From Theristus sp. LFF4_11 (lineage: Eukaryota > Nematoda > Chromadorea > Monhysterida > Xyalidae): a stretch of 64,000 nt of DNA. The stretch lies in NCBI GenBank assembly GCA_030248135.1, contig JASANC010002719.1, positions 1 through 64,000 on the forward strand, given 5' to 3'. The notes below the pieces were generated by a model. The model was not told the DNA's origin. It did no database searches and was given only the letters and a program-made list of their open reading frames with translations. Of the stretch, positions 53,101 through 57,920 are shown piece by piece. Made by a program: the position numbers and the translations under genes. Positions within the stretch are counted from its first letter, which is position 1, and each line of letters begins with the position of its first letter.

Positions 53101-54002
53101 GTCGCATTCTTCGCGCACACCTTCGTCGAGTACGCGCCGGCTGCTGTGTACGTGTGCGTCACGGACTCGTTCCGCAATTGTCCGGTTATCGTGCTCGCGT
53201 CGTCGTTGAACGTGTAGTCGAACGTGGTCGCGCCCTGGTCGTCTGCAAACAACAACACCGTAGTACGGTTATAGATGTCCTCCTCCACATTCGATCATTT
53301 TATATCAGTGAAAGCGGATAGTTGTACACTGACCGCCAGGATAAAGTATGGCGAAGTGAACAAGCTGGTTTGCTGCTGGTGCAGTTGGGGCGTGAAACAA
53401 TTGGACGTGATCGATTTCAGCACTTGTACCCGTACACCATAATGCCAGCTGTAAAGTTTACGTTGTTGTGAAAGTCCTTGTTACAGAATTTTTTCGCAAA
53501 CATTGTTTTAAAACGTGCGAAAGACACAACACTTTGACCTGCCACTGTGACGTCCAGTCACTGAGAACGCCTACTTATTAGACTACTGACGAAACGCCGT
53601 GAACTGCCATCGCTAAAAGTAGCGTGCCACACAAAAATGTGGGATACCAGTGGTAGCTCACGAAAACGGTGGAAAATGCCAATGAGTGAAATGCTAATTT
53701 TCTAATTGTGTGGTGAGTAAATGTTAAAAATGCTAAAATTGAGTAACTTCGTGAGCAAGCGTTTTCAGTGATTGCAGGGTGTTTCTGTTTGTTGTACTTG
53801 TTGACTCTGTTGTACGAACTACTGATTAGTCGGTGATCCCGTGATGCATATGCTTGATGAATTGCTGCTGTGATGACGCTGAGTTTGGTTTGCACAGAAT
53901 GCATGCATCACGATCATCAACCAATCAGCTAGTTGAATATGTTATGGAGTTAGACTGCACCTTACTTGACTGTGTGCTTACCAGAATCCAGCGAGTCAAC
54001 AT
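12511..54002 (-). CDS. giant polycystin-1-like receptor-channel, about 119 exons
   Basis: Reading minus-strand splice sites gives an unbroken, phase-consistent chain from ATG 54002-54000 to TAG 12513-12511. It totals about 20.36 kb of coding sequence, roughly 6,790 residues (human polycystin-1 has 4,303). Order: signal peptide; PKD; twelve four-exon PKD-containing modules; four C-type-lectin modules; PKD-like; REJ; GAIN-like; GPS with HLT; TM1; PLAT; ten more TMs with the polycystin extracellular domain before TM7; C-terminal helix. No LRR or WSC domain is seen at the N terminus, unlike human PKD1. Polycystin-1 proteins act at cilia or the plasma membrane as adhesion/mechanosensory receptors, often with a TRPP (PKD2) subunit; that is family knowledge. 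Exon 7 is cut short by a G/T homopolymer tract. Least certain boundaries: exon 7, exon 55 (donor), exon 65 (donor), exon 96 (donor) and exon 109 (donor). Component entries follow. Confidence 0.93.
12860..13015 (-). mobile_element. tRNA-derived SINE (second type) in the last polycystin intron
   Basis: On the minus strand there is an A-box-like TGGCAGCGCGTTAG and, about 45 bases on, a B-box-like GGATCGAGCCCC, in a clover-leaf-like spacing. The sequence continues into a non-tRNA body. A poly-C/G run interrupts it. It does not look like a functional tRNA gene. Body sequence differs from the 23436 SINE. Confidence 0.5.
14271..14363. mobile_element. palindromic hairpin element, family C
   Basis: Arms GGCATTCATGAAGCAGTATT...AATACTGCTTCATGAATGCC enclose a loop containing TAGCTATGTTTTAACACAGC. 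The whole unit of about 90 bases can fold into one near-perfect hairpin. Other copies: 33962-34055, 56580-56678, 59627-59700 (degenerate) and 60936-61024. Confidence 0.85.
16589..16818. mobile_element. MITE-like repeat, family D (copy 1)
   Basis: About 230 bases, with inverted ends around AAACGTGTCC and ATGACGTCAT/ATGACATCAT. It shares nearly its whole length with 27148-27377. Lies in a polycystin intron. No coding capacity. Confidence 0.8.
17949..18361 (-). CDS. polycystin exons 105-106: PLAT/LH2 domain
   Basis: Exons 18174-18361 and 17949-18114. It has the PLAT signatures AYEIVVTTGYPQGSATDS, VIVTGETAETE, LKYLRIWHDNSG and GWYCLQVVIID and ends KWLAIDEDDG. PLAT lies in the first cytosolic loop of polycystin-1 between TM1 and TM2 and mediates lipid and protein contacts (family knowledge). 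It is complete and has the usual length. Confidence 0.93.
18458..18626. mobile_element. palindromic MITE, family A (copy 1)
   Basis: Ends TACAGTCGA...TCGACTGTA. Arms contain GGGAATCAGCTGATTGGTTGG and GATGCATGC, with a central GGGCGGAGTTTGG. Whole copies, some degenerate, also occur at 31360-31527, 52831-53000, 53806-53958, 58345-58514 and 61101-61236. Half copies lie near 7455-7500 and 50984-51022. TA is a plausible target duplication. Confidence 0.85.
18660..19447 (-). CDS. polycystin exons 103-104: GPS cleavage motif and TM1
   Basis: Exon 103 (19212-19447) carries GCYYEDTIQEIW and exon 104 (18660-18923) carries LKCKSSHLTSFSAGLFVPPN. Together these give the Cys/Trp frame and the HLT tripeptide at which polycystin-1 self-cleaves. 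The VPPNTIDF-like stretch after it is typical of the family. A hydrophobic segment (AIYISIAIVYLLYLLLYG) is TM1, followed by a basic cytosolic stretch. Covers residues of about 5573-5739, with HLT near 5667. Confidence 0.92.
18997..19151 (-). mobile_element. dispersed repeat, family E (copy 1)
   Basis: About 155 bases, running in the opposite direction to the copies at 28594-28748 and 42768-42928. Shared landmarks are TCTTTATGTGGCAATTC, CGCGCATTGAGT and ACCAAAATAAA. All three copies lie in polycystin introns. Confidence 0.75.
19546..23051 (-). CDS. polycystin exons 91-102: helical GAIN-like region
   Basis: Exons 22980-23051, 22585-22745, 22080-22377, 21829-22004, 21640-21747, 21385-21513, 21090-21276, 20696-20958, 20502-20618, 20319-20429, 20044-20208 and 19546-19948. 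The sequence is rich in Ala, Thr, Met and amphipathic helices (for example AAMISKLTEMLMNPEV and DTMNNAMADVNTKMIDAL), as in GAIN subdomain A of polycystins and adhesion GPCRs, then beta-rich (VHNLEIRKQNASILVHL). The region 21330-21384 may hold a short extra exon; I could not fit it in phase with a credible intron. Confidence 0.75.
23123..26006 (-). CDS. polycystin exons 81-90: REJ region
   Basis: Exons 25764-26006, 25565-25654, 25166-25373, 24826-25018, 24688-24748, 24425-24578, 24216-24349, 24008-24146, 23792-23940 and 23123-23378. REJ hallmarks seen: repeated TWKIEKV / VYQWKI strands, a CDCSNCD cluster, and PGTCTVQPMSGKAITDTFNI followed by CVDWFDDDDD. The REJ (receptor for egg jelly) region links the PKD array to the GAIN/GPS part in polycystin-1 and sperm REJ proteins (family knowledge). 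The 61-base exon 24688-24748 is needed to keep phase. A full SINE sits in the intron between exons 89 and 90. Confidence 0.82.
23436..23675 (+). mobile_element. full-length tRNA-derived SINE
   Basis: The head has an A-box-like TAGCGCAGCTGTACGG and, 34 bases later, a clear B box GTTCGAACCCC. A unique body with TTGGGCTCGGGGCAGTATTG follows, and the element ends in an A-rich tail. This is the Pol III promoter plus body plus tail of a SINE. Body fragments recur at 111-236, 8616-8741 and about 48035-48095. Sits in the intron between polycystin exons 89 and 90, in antisense orientation to the gene. Confidence 0.8.
26090..27084 (-). CDS. polycystin exons 77-80: PKD-like region before REJ
   Basis: Exons 26937-27084, 26602-26864, 26395-26528 and 26090-26306. 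Exon 79/80 encodes a good PKD core (CMFVDYGDGNGVLWG, then HIFTTMGQLDVTVKVFNF). Exon 78 resembles the module-type sandwich. The last PKD leads directly into the REJ region in exon 81, the same order as in human polycystin-1. Covers residues of about 4047-4300. Confidence 0.8.
27148..27377. mobile_element. MITE-like repeat, family D (copy 2)
   Basis: Closely matches 16589-16818. Located in the intron between polycystin exons 76 and 77. Confidence 0.8.
27414..29186 (-). CDS. polycystin exons 70-76: C-type-lectin module 4
   Basis: Exons 28994-29186, 28813-28904, 28423-28526, 28098-28213, 27934-28022, 27658-27835 and 27414-27592. A segment with AFFSYGD and KWTEATWQ-VW precedes a lectin-like domain (YCTGRWLQYNGSEYF, AVAACEALDATVVG, KSWFRSDTVV, AGYACVRP), then PKD-like exons. 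The lectin is split over three exons instead of two, an extra intron relative to modules 1-3. Dispersed repeat 28594-28748 lies in one of its introns. Confidence 0.78.
28594..28748 (+). mobile_element. dispersed repeat, family E (copy 2)
   Basis: Same family as 18997-19151 and 42768-42928. Lies in an intron of lectin module 4. Confidence 0.7.
29311..30790 (-). CDS. polycystin exons 64-69: C-type-lectin module 3
   Basis: Exons 30610-30790, 30320-30529, 30039-30140, 29859-29959, 29587-29779 and 29311-29501. It contains AYFNYKGRNG with W-T-ADW, then a lectin-like domain (CSGTWLQHQSYEYLIV, ASRCVQWTASLAVIS, AWIAGTQTLSVDG, GYICQRK), then a PKD-like end (PPYDH joined to W). The 30320 donor was chosen on phase; other GT sites lie within 40 bases. 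Confidence 0.78.
30870..32522 (-). CDS. polycystin exons 58-63: C-type-lectin module 2
   Basis: Exons 32342-32522, 32029-32263, 31842-31930, 31668-31765, 31136-31337 and 30870-31066. Same order and phases as module 1: a YFPYYD plus LWTATDWQHWW segment, then a lectin-like domain (ACGGVWHHYLAGSYY, ALESCNES, TIWLANHT), then the PKD-like exons. The final lectin strand ends YFLL where module 1 has the Cys-containing YVCERP, so one canonical disulphide partner appears lost if the splice sites are right. A palindromic MITE sits in the intron at 31360-31527. Confidence 0.78.
31360..31527. mobile_element. palindromic MITE, family A (copy 2)
   Basis: Diverged copy with GATTGGTTGGCGATCACGTG in one arm and the inverse in the other. 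Intronic, between polycystin exons 61 and 62. Confidence 0.75.
32606..34681 (-). CDS. polycystin exons 52-57: C-type-lectin module 1
   Basis: Exons 34474-34681, 34084-34297, 33378-33598, 33180-33271, 32899-33106 and 32606-32790. The first encodes a segment of about 60 residues with AVYFPYNG and paired Trp. The next two form a C-type lectin-like domain: CVGYWITQGDKEYY, then KNACMSFGADAQLAIVSP, then APAWVGLERP, QWTWLNGSS and YVCERP. The last three return to the PKD-like/NPPYD-W pattern. The lectin fold is the clearest of the four. Calcium-binding EPN/QPD and WND signatures are not obvious, so carbohydrate binding is uncertain. The exon 55 donor is ambiguous (GC donor at 33179 or GT nearer 33194). 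Confidence 0.85.
33640..33860 (+). mobile_element. dispersed repeat, family F (copy 1)
   Basis: Shares GGCAGTCC, a GTCGCAGACTAGGAGT segment, ATTTCGCGCGCTCCTT and CATGTTTACTCGGCC with 54873-55118. The segment CAAGGCGGAATTCGCGGCAG near 50963 is a further remnant. Ends are not defined. Intronic, between polycystin exons 53 and 54. Confidence 0.65.
33962..34055. mobile_element. palindromic hairpin element, family C (copy 2)
   Basis: Same arms and loop as 14271-14363. Ends about 30 bases from the donor of polycystin exon 53. Confidence 0.85.
34779..52757 (-). CDS. polycystin exons 4-51: array of twelve four-exon PKD-containing modules
   Basis: Forty-eight exons fall into a repeating pattern: exon a (106-238 bases, phase 0 to 1), exon b (161-185 bases, mostly 2 to 0), exon c (109-199 bases, 0 to 1), exon d (92-119 bases, 2 to 0). 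Exon b holds the PKD-like core, usually opening with Cys and closing G(V/L)(Y/F)NVSV-Y-N. Exon c reads V-V---L--L and ends CP---ARD--N-V-V-V--G. Exon d is short and begins IP-YFEV-like. Exon a ends PP---D-D--G. Exon-a starts on the plus strand are 52652, 46685, 45539, 44417, 43474, 42273, 40623, 39425, 38455, 37456, 36519 and 35443. Module 1 is split by the 4.2 kb intron 6 and its exon d (46976 to about 47071) is truncated. Abundant N-x-S/T sites mark it as extracellular. It spans residues of about 103-2693. Confidence 0.85.
41555..42272. other. 718-base polycystin intron without recognised element
   Basis: Intron between exons 24 and 25, several times longer than its neighbours. No coding exon, SINE head or inverted ends found. 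The phases of exons 24 and 25 join directly. It may hold an unrecognised degraded insertion. Confidence 0.5.
42768..42928 (+). mobile_element. dispersed repeat, family E (copy 3)
   Basis: Same family as 28594-28748. Intronic, between polycystin exons 22 and 23. Confidence 0.75.
47077..47214. other. G/T homopolymer tract, probable sequencing or assembly break
   Basis: Long pure runs of T and then more than 35 G, interrupted by single C. This sits exactly where polycystin exon 7 should continue to its acceptor: the frame ELFTGYYSDTA is open but the expected opening and splice site are missing. No biological feature explains it, so missing or mis-assembled sequence is the simplest reading. Confidence 0.75.
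47215..48252. mobile_element. 1.04 kb element with about 140-base terminal inverted repeats
   Basis: Left arm 47215 to about 47360 and right arm from about 48110 to 48252 are inverse copies with about one mismatch, both starting ATTATCTAAAAATGCGTGAG. The interior has no transposase frame and carries a SINE-body fragment near 48035-48095. The near-identity of the arms suggests recent insertion, or a palindromic assembly join beside the homopolymer tract. Confidence 0.65.
48355..49970 (+). repeat. satellite, about eleven units of about 149 bases
   Basis: CCACGGCCGATTC recurs at about 48531, 48679, 48829, 48977, 49126, 49275, 49424 and onwards every 148-150 bases. The first two units are diverged and the middle ones nearly identical. 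Each unit contains GAAATCGTCACGATTCAG and TTTTCTTGTTTTTCGTTTC. Lies in polycystin intron 6. Not coding. Confidence 0.93.
49985..50540 (+). repeat. second satellite, about three units of about 173 bases
   Basis: CTACGGATGAA recurs at 50120, 50292 and 50465. Units share AACTGTGAAAGTGTCCCAGC and AAAAGCCCAA. They abut the 149-base array but are a different sequence, although both include an ATTACCC box. Confidence 0.85.
50541..51243. other. remainder of polycystin intron 6
   Basis: No exon seen. It contains a GC-rich patch with repeated CTCGCTCGCG-like words (about 50800-50830) and half of a family A MITE at 50984-51022. It ends at the donor of exon 6. Confidence 0.5.
52831..53000. mobile_element. 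palindromic MITE, family A (copy 3)
   Basis: Complete copy from TACAGTCGAACTC to GAGTTCGACTGTA, in the intron between polycystin exons 3 and 4. Confidence 0.85.
53073..53448 (-). CDS. polycystin exons 2-3: end of leader and first PKD domain
   Basis: Exons 53334-53448 and 53073-53242 join in phase 1/2. Exon 3 encodes a PKD fold with FDYTFNDD at the WDFGDG-like position and THTYTAAGAYSTKVCAKN as the closing strands. PKD domains are Ig-like beta sandwiches that can unfold under force (family knowledge). It covers residues of about 8-102. Confidence 0.82.
53806..53958. mobile_element. palindromic MITE, family A (copy 4)
   Basis: Diverged copy in polycystin intron 1, ending 23 bases from the exon 1 donor. 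Confidence 0.7.
53982..54002 (-). CDS. polycystin exon 1: start codon and first half of the signal peptide
   Basis: Only seven codons (MLTRWIL) precede a strong donor (CTG|GTAAGC, phase 0). Joined to exon 2 (53334-53448) they give MLTRWILLALWCTGTSA, a textbook signal peptide with likely cleavage after TSA. Intron 1 contains a palindromic MITE at 53806-53958. I chose this start because no other upstream ATG gives a hydrophobic leader in the required phase. Confidence 0.75.
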
Positions 54003-54411
54003 CGCCGATCGCTGGTGACGATGCTTTCTGGCGTGGCTTGCGATCTTGACAGCTTCAGAGGTTCAATGATACTGGGTAAATGTATCTGTCTATTGTGCGC
54101 CAAAAGATGAGGAAATTCCGATTCTTGTCTGAAGAACGTGTGTCAGTCTGTAAAACAGACCACTTTATGTGACACGAACCGTAGTAAACGGTTATGATAA
54201 CTTTGTAAAACTTGTTTTGTAAAAAACCGAATTCACAATAACAACAATAAGAGCATGATTGATCGCCAACAATACGACCAAGCCGGTATCCACTTCAACT
54301 CTACACTGGATCGTGGTGGCAGATGCAAAATTCAGTTAGTCGGCTAAACCGGTCTGTATTGCGGTATCAAGCACAGCACATGCGCCTTCTTGTAACATAC
54401 AGTATGACCGA

Positions 54412-54862
54412 ATACCGTATTACCTCTATTAAACCCCCCCCCAAATTAAACCCCCCCAAAAATAAACCCCCACCCCCTCGACAAGTTTCCAAATAATCCC
54501 CCCCCCAAAATAATCCCCCATGGGGGATTATTGAAACCTGTTTGAAACACATACCAAGCGAATTCAGTGGCTGGTTGCAGTGAAAATGATAAAATTGTGC
54601 TACCAAAGGCCCCAAATGGATGAGTTAATGGTAATTTCATTACAAAAGGCTGTTGTAAAAGGAAATTTCTATGTATAGTAGAAGTTTCTGCGACTTCCTT
54701 CCTGCCATGGAAGGTATTTTTGCCATTTTGCCCACTCCTAAAAATGGTTTCCAAATAAACCCCCCCCCAAAATAAAGTCCCCCCCCCCAAAAATAAACCC
54801 CCACCCCCAGAAGTCGCTAAAGAAATAAACCCCCATGGGGGTTTATTAGAGGTAATACGGTA
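54412..54862. mobile_element. C-rich non-autonomous transposon (copy 2)
   Basis: Same ends (ATACCGTATTACC...GGTAATACGGTA) and C-run/CCATGG structure as 6066-6509. It lies directly upstream of the polycystin gene and may fall in its promoter region. Confidence 0.75.
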
Positions 54863-54872
54863 ATTGAGGCAG

Positions 54873-55118
54873 TCCATCAAGGTGGGATCAGTCGCAGACT
54901 AGGAGTGGTCTTCTTCAAAAATGCCAACATAATTCCTAATGATGTGTGCAAAGGAGAAAGAATGAACAGAATAGCACGAAGAATCCATTAGTCTAAAAAA
55001 ACGCGTCAAATTTGGCACACAACTTGGTTTCTGAACGTCTTTCATCTTTCATTCAAATTTCGCGCGCTCCTTGCGCCCTGAAAAAAGCTGCCATGTTTAC
55101 TCGGCCATTCCGTACACA
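54873..55118 (+). mobile_element. dispersed repeat, family F (copy 2)
   Basis: Matches 33640-33860 in blocks, with an extra internal segment of about 30-40 bases. Immediately follows the C-rich transposon. Confidence 0.65.
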
Positions 55119-56011
55119 TGTTGCATACATTCACAGCTACTGTAGGTGTTGCTAATACGCGCCTGCATTGTCTCTAACAACAAAAATCAGCAGCGGTTCC
55201 GATCAGGCGATAGCGCGCATATCACTGTGGGCGACAATATCTGTTTGCACCAAGGTATACTTTTCAGTTTTTGAAAATTTATGTACCCAAGTCGACAGCA
55301 TTCAGTTCATAACGTCGAAATACCGCACGGATTGTATGCTTATTATTAGATTGAAAACACACCCAAACACAATACAAACCCCAACGTGTCCAGTAAGCCG
55401 TTGCACACGCATTTGCATGTTTGATTCAGTTTGTTTTGGGTTTTTCACTTGTAACTGTATGTTCAAAGTCAGATATGCGTACTAGGTTTTGTCAAAGTCA
55501 GATAGTCAGGTATTGTCCTTAGTAACGAGCAACCATTCATTGTGTTTTTATCAGCGTACTGTTTTCATTTTATGTTCAAGCCGGGTTTTTCCAAATCCAT
55601 ATAGCGAATTAATTCATCATGGATATTGAAAACTGTAAAAAAGCAGCCCAACTGCGTTTGGCTCCGGAGACACACATAAATTACAAATAAAAACAGTGCG
55701 GTAACATTGATTAGGCGACACACATGCAGTGTTTGCAAGGCGGCACAACCGAAATGACGTACGCACGGGTCCATCGTGGAACAAATCGGCTGCTTTTCGC
55801 TTGGTCATACAAAAAAGATATGCATACAGATTGAAAAAAAACAATAATAAAACATGGATGCGTAATGAAACCAGAAAACACCGGCCATGATGAATATGCA
55901 TGTCGTCGTTGCATGGGGCAACGGCCATGTGTGAGCACATATGATGAAGCACCGGCTTGCTTTGCTCGCCTGCCGGATGATCAGCCAGCGCGATGACCGA
56001 ATATTCGTGTT
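55119..56011. other. intergenic: polycystin upstream region / 3' flank of the EGF gene
   Basis: No exon recognised. It would contain the 3' UTR of the minus-strand EGF gene. A plus-strand open frame at 55168-55485 has no domain or splice context. Confidence 0.45.
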
Positions 56012-56568
56012 TCATTGTTTTCCGTGATTCTCGCTTCCGCCGACCAGCAGCACGGCGGGCGCACTCGGCTTCACACCGAACGTCTCCCGTGCTTCGACGG
56101 CGTCGCTGTCGCGCGTCATCGCTCGTAGCTCCTTGCGGAGGCGTTTGTGGCGCACGTAATGGCGAGTCGACCACGCCGCCAATATCAGCACGCACATGGC
56201 CAAAGCGATCATGACGATCGCGTTCCACGGAATCTGCGCCTGTTCACAGTAGGCGCCGGTGTACGCGACGCCGCTGCAGTCGCACGTGCCGTCCGCGCGC
56301 GCGTCTCCGCCGTTCTCGCAGTCGACCAGCTCGCAGAACTTGCCGAGCGTGTGCGGGTAGTGCGGACAGTCGCAGCCGGTGCCGGCTTCGTTCGGGGCGC
56401 CGCCGTTCGCGCACAGCGGCGTCTCGCAGTGGAGGCCGGCGTAGTTCGTCGGGCAGTCGCAGAGGCCGATGGCGTTGATTTGGCCGCCGTTGTGGCACGC
56501 CTCGATGATGCGCTTTAAGCGCGCCATTCTGGTGGGCAAGCGATTGACTTGACGGGGGTGAGGTGAGC
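56012..56568 (-). CDS. terminal exon of a triple-EGF single-pass membrane protein
   Basis: The exon opens after TTTTTCAG (phase 1 intron) and runs 185 codons to the stop at 56012. Three EGF domains follow one another, each C-NGG...CDC...G--CE (ACHNGGQINAIGLCDCP, LCANGGAPNEAGTGCDCP and DCENGGDARADGTCDC). Then come a TM helix (AIVMIALAMCVLILAAW), a basic stop-transfer RHYVRHKRLRK and a cytosolic tail of about 50 residues. An ATG at 56523-56525 exists but gives no signal peptide, so upstream exons are expected; I could not find them between 56569 and 57920. Very GC-rich coding (third-position G/C) compared with its surroundings. It is head to tail with the polycystin gene but a separate unit. 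Ligand or receptor role unknown. Confidence 0.78.
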
Positions 56569-56579
56569 CTGAAAAACGA

Positions 56580-56678
56580 AAGGCGCATTCATGAAGTCGT
56601 ATTTAGTGACCGCGTAGCTATCTATGTTTTAACACAGCGACGCGTCACTAAATACTGCTTCATGAATGCCGCTTCAGG
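56580..56678. mobile_element. palindromic hairpin element, family C (copy 3)
   Basis: Same hairpin as 14271-14363 with a short insertion in the loop. It lies 12 bases from the EGF exon acceptor, inside the presumed intron. Confidence 0.85.
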
Positions 56679-57920
56679 TATATGCTCGCTACTGACGTAA
56701 ACACGTCTGATTTATTGCTGCGGCTGAAGGATATAATGTGACTGTTATAACTGTTGCTTGGTATCAACATCAACACAAGCGCAACAGACAGCGCAACGAT
56801 CTGAAATTAAAAGTGCAGAAAAAGTGACGGTCTCAAAATAACGGATTTATACGAATACTAGCACAGTTGAGCAACTGGGTTGGATTAAGCGATGAGAATA
56901 TTGGCGGTTTTGTGAAATTAGGTAATTCGAGAAAATTGTAGAATAATGTGGCCACTAGCGACAGTGTGAGGTTGTGCGAACACCGTATCATTTGAGCAAG
57001 CTTTTGTGAGAGTGACAGATGATCTGACCTGTTCTGCGCTGCTAATTGTGCGTCGATTTTTTTGCAGATTTTGTTTGCAAAAGCAAACAGTTTCAGTCAA
57101 GCATAATCGTCTGCGCGAATTGTTTGCGATTTGAAAACTGTCCGAACCAACCGTTGTTATAATAATCGCACAAACGCAAAAATTTCACTTGCATTCATTC
57201 AGGACTTTGCATTGCAAATCTGACTTAGTAGTTTTTCTCATTTGATATGCGGTTTGATTGCGGTTTTTTCTCCGACAAGCTTTTGACGTGTGGGTGCGGA
57301 GCATAGAAATGGCTGACTAACAATGTTGTTGGTTGTTAGTGGTTCGTCCAGAAGTGATAAATATTCTGATGAACTTGCACTTCAAAAGAGTCGTTGAGTT
57401 TTTGAAATCAATCTTCTCGTGTGTCAACAATGTATTTGTTTGCATTGCTATTCACACAGCGCAACTAATATGTGAGTTTATGAGTATAGTTTATGCAAAG
57501 TTGACTGAGAAAAACTGGTTCACACTGTCACGGAGGTTTGCTGTGCAGGTGTGGTTGAAAAGTGAAAATCGTCTGGAAATTATCATGAGAAAATGACTGC
57601 GTAACATAATAAGTTGAGAAACGGGTTGCGTTTTGGAACGTGTTTTTACGAGTTTAAAACATACTAAAAAGATTAGAGGATGTGAAAACACAGTTTCACG
57701 TTGTGCCAAGTCAATAACCGAATGAAAGTACAACATGAAATCTGGCAATATGCCATCAAATCGGTGTAATTAATTATGCACACGCCAAATCGGTTATATA
57801 CACCTTCAGCGCTAGCACTCGCTCAGTCTGTTTGGAGACACAAGTTTTTTTTACATCGCATACTTACTAATCGTACAACTTCGCCTCGCTCAAGTTGTCC
57901 CAGCCCGAAAACGAGAAGAA
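56679..57920. other. divergent intergenic region between the EGF and pseudokinase genes
   Basis: AT-rich, no recognised exon. It should contain the pseudokinase promoter and missing 5' exon(s) of the EGF gene on the other strand. Nothing further can be supported. Confidence 0.4.

Noticed and set aside
53578..53904. Minus-strand frame with a hydrophobic stretch ending MAVHGVSSVV as a polycystin start
   Set aside because: Its donor phase does not match exon 2; the exon at 53982-54002 gives both correct phase and a good signal peptide.
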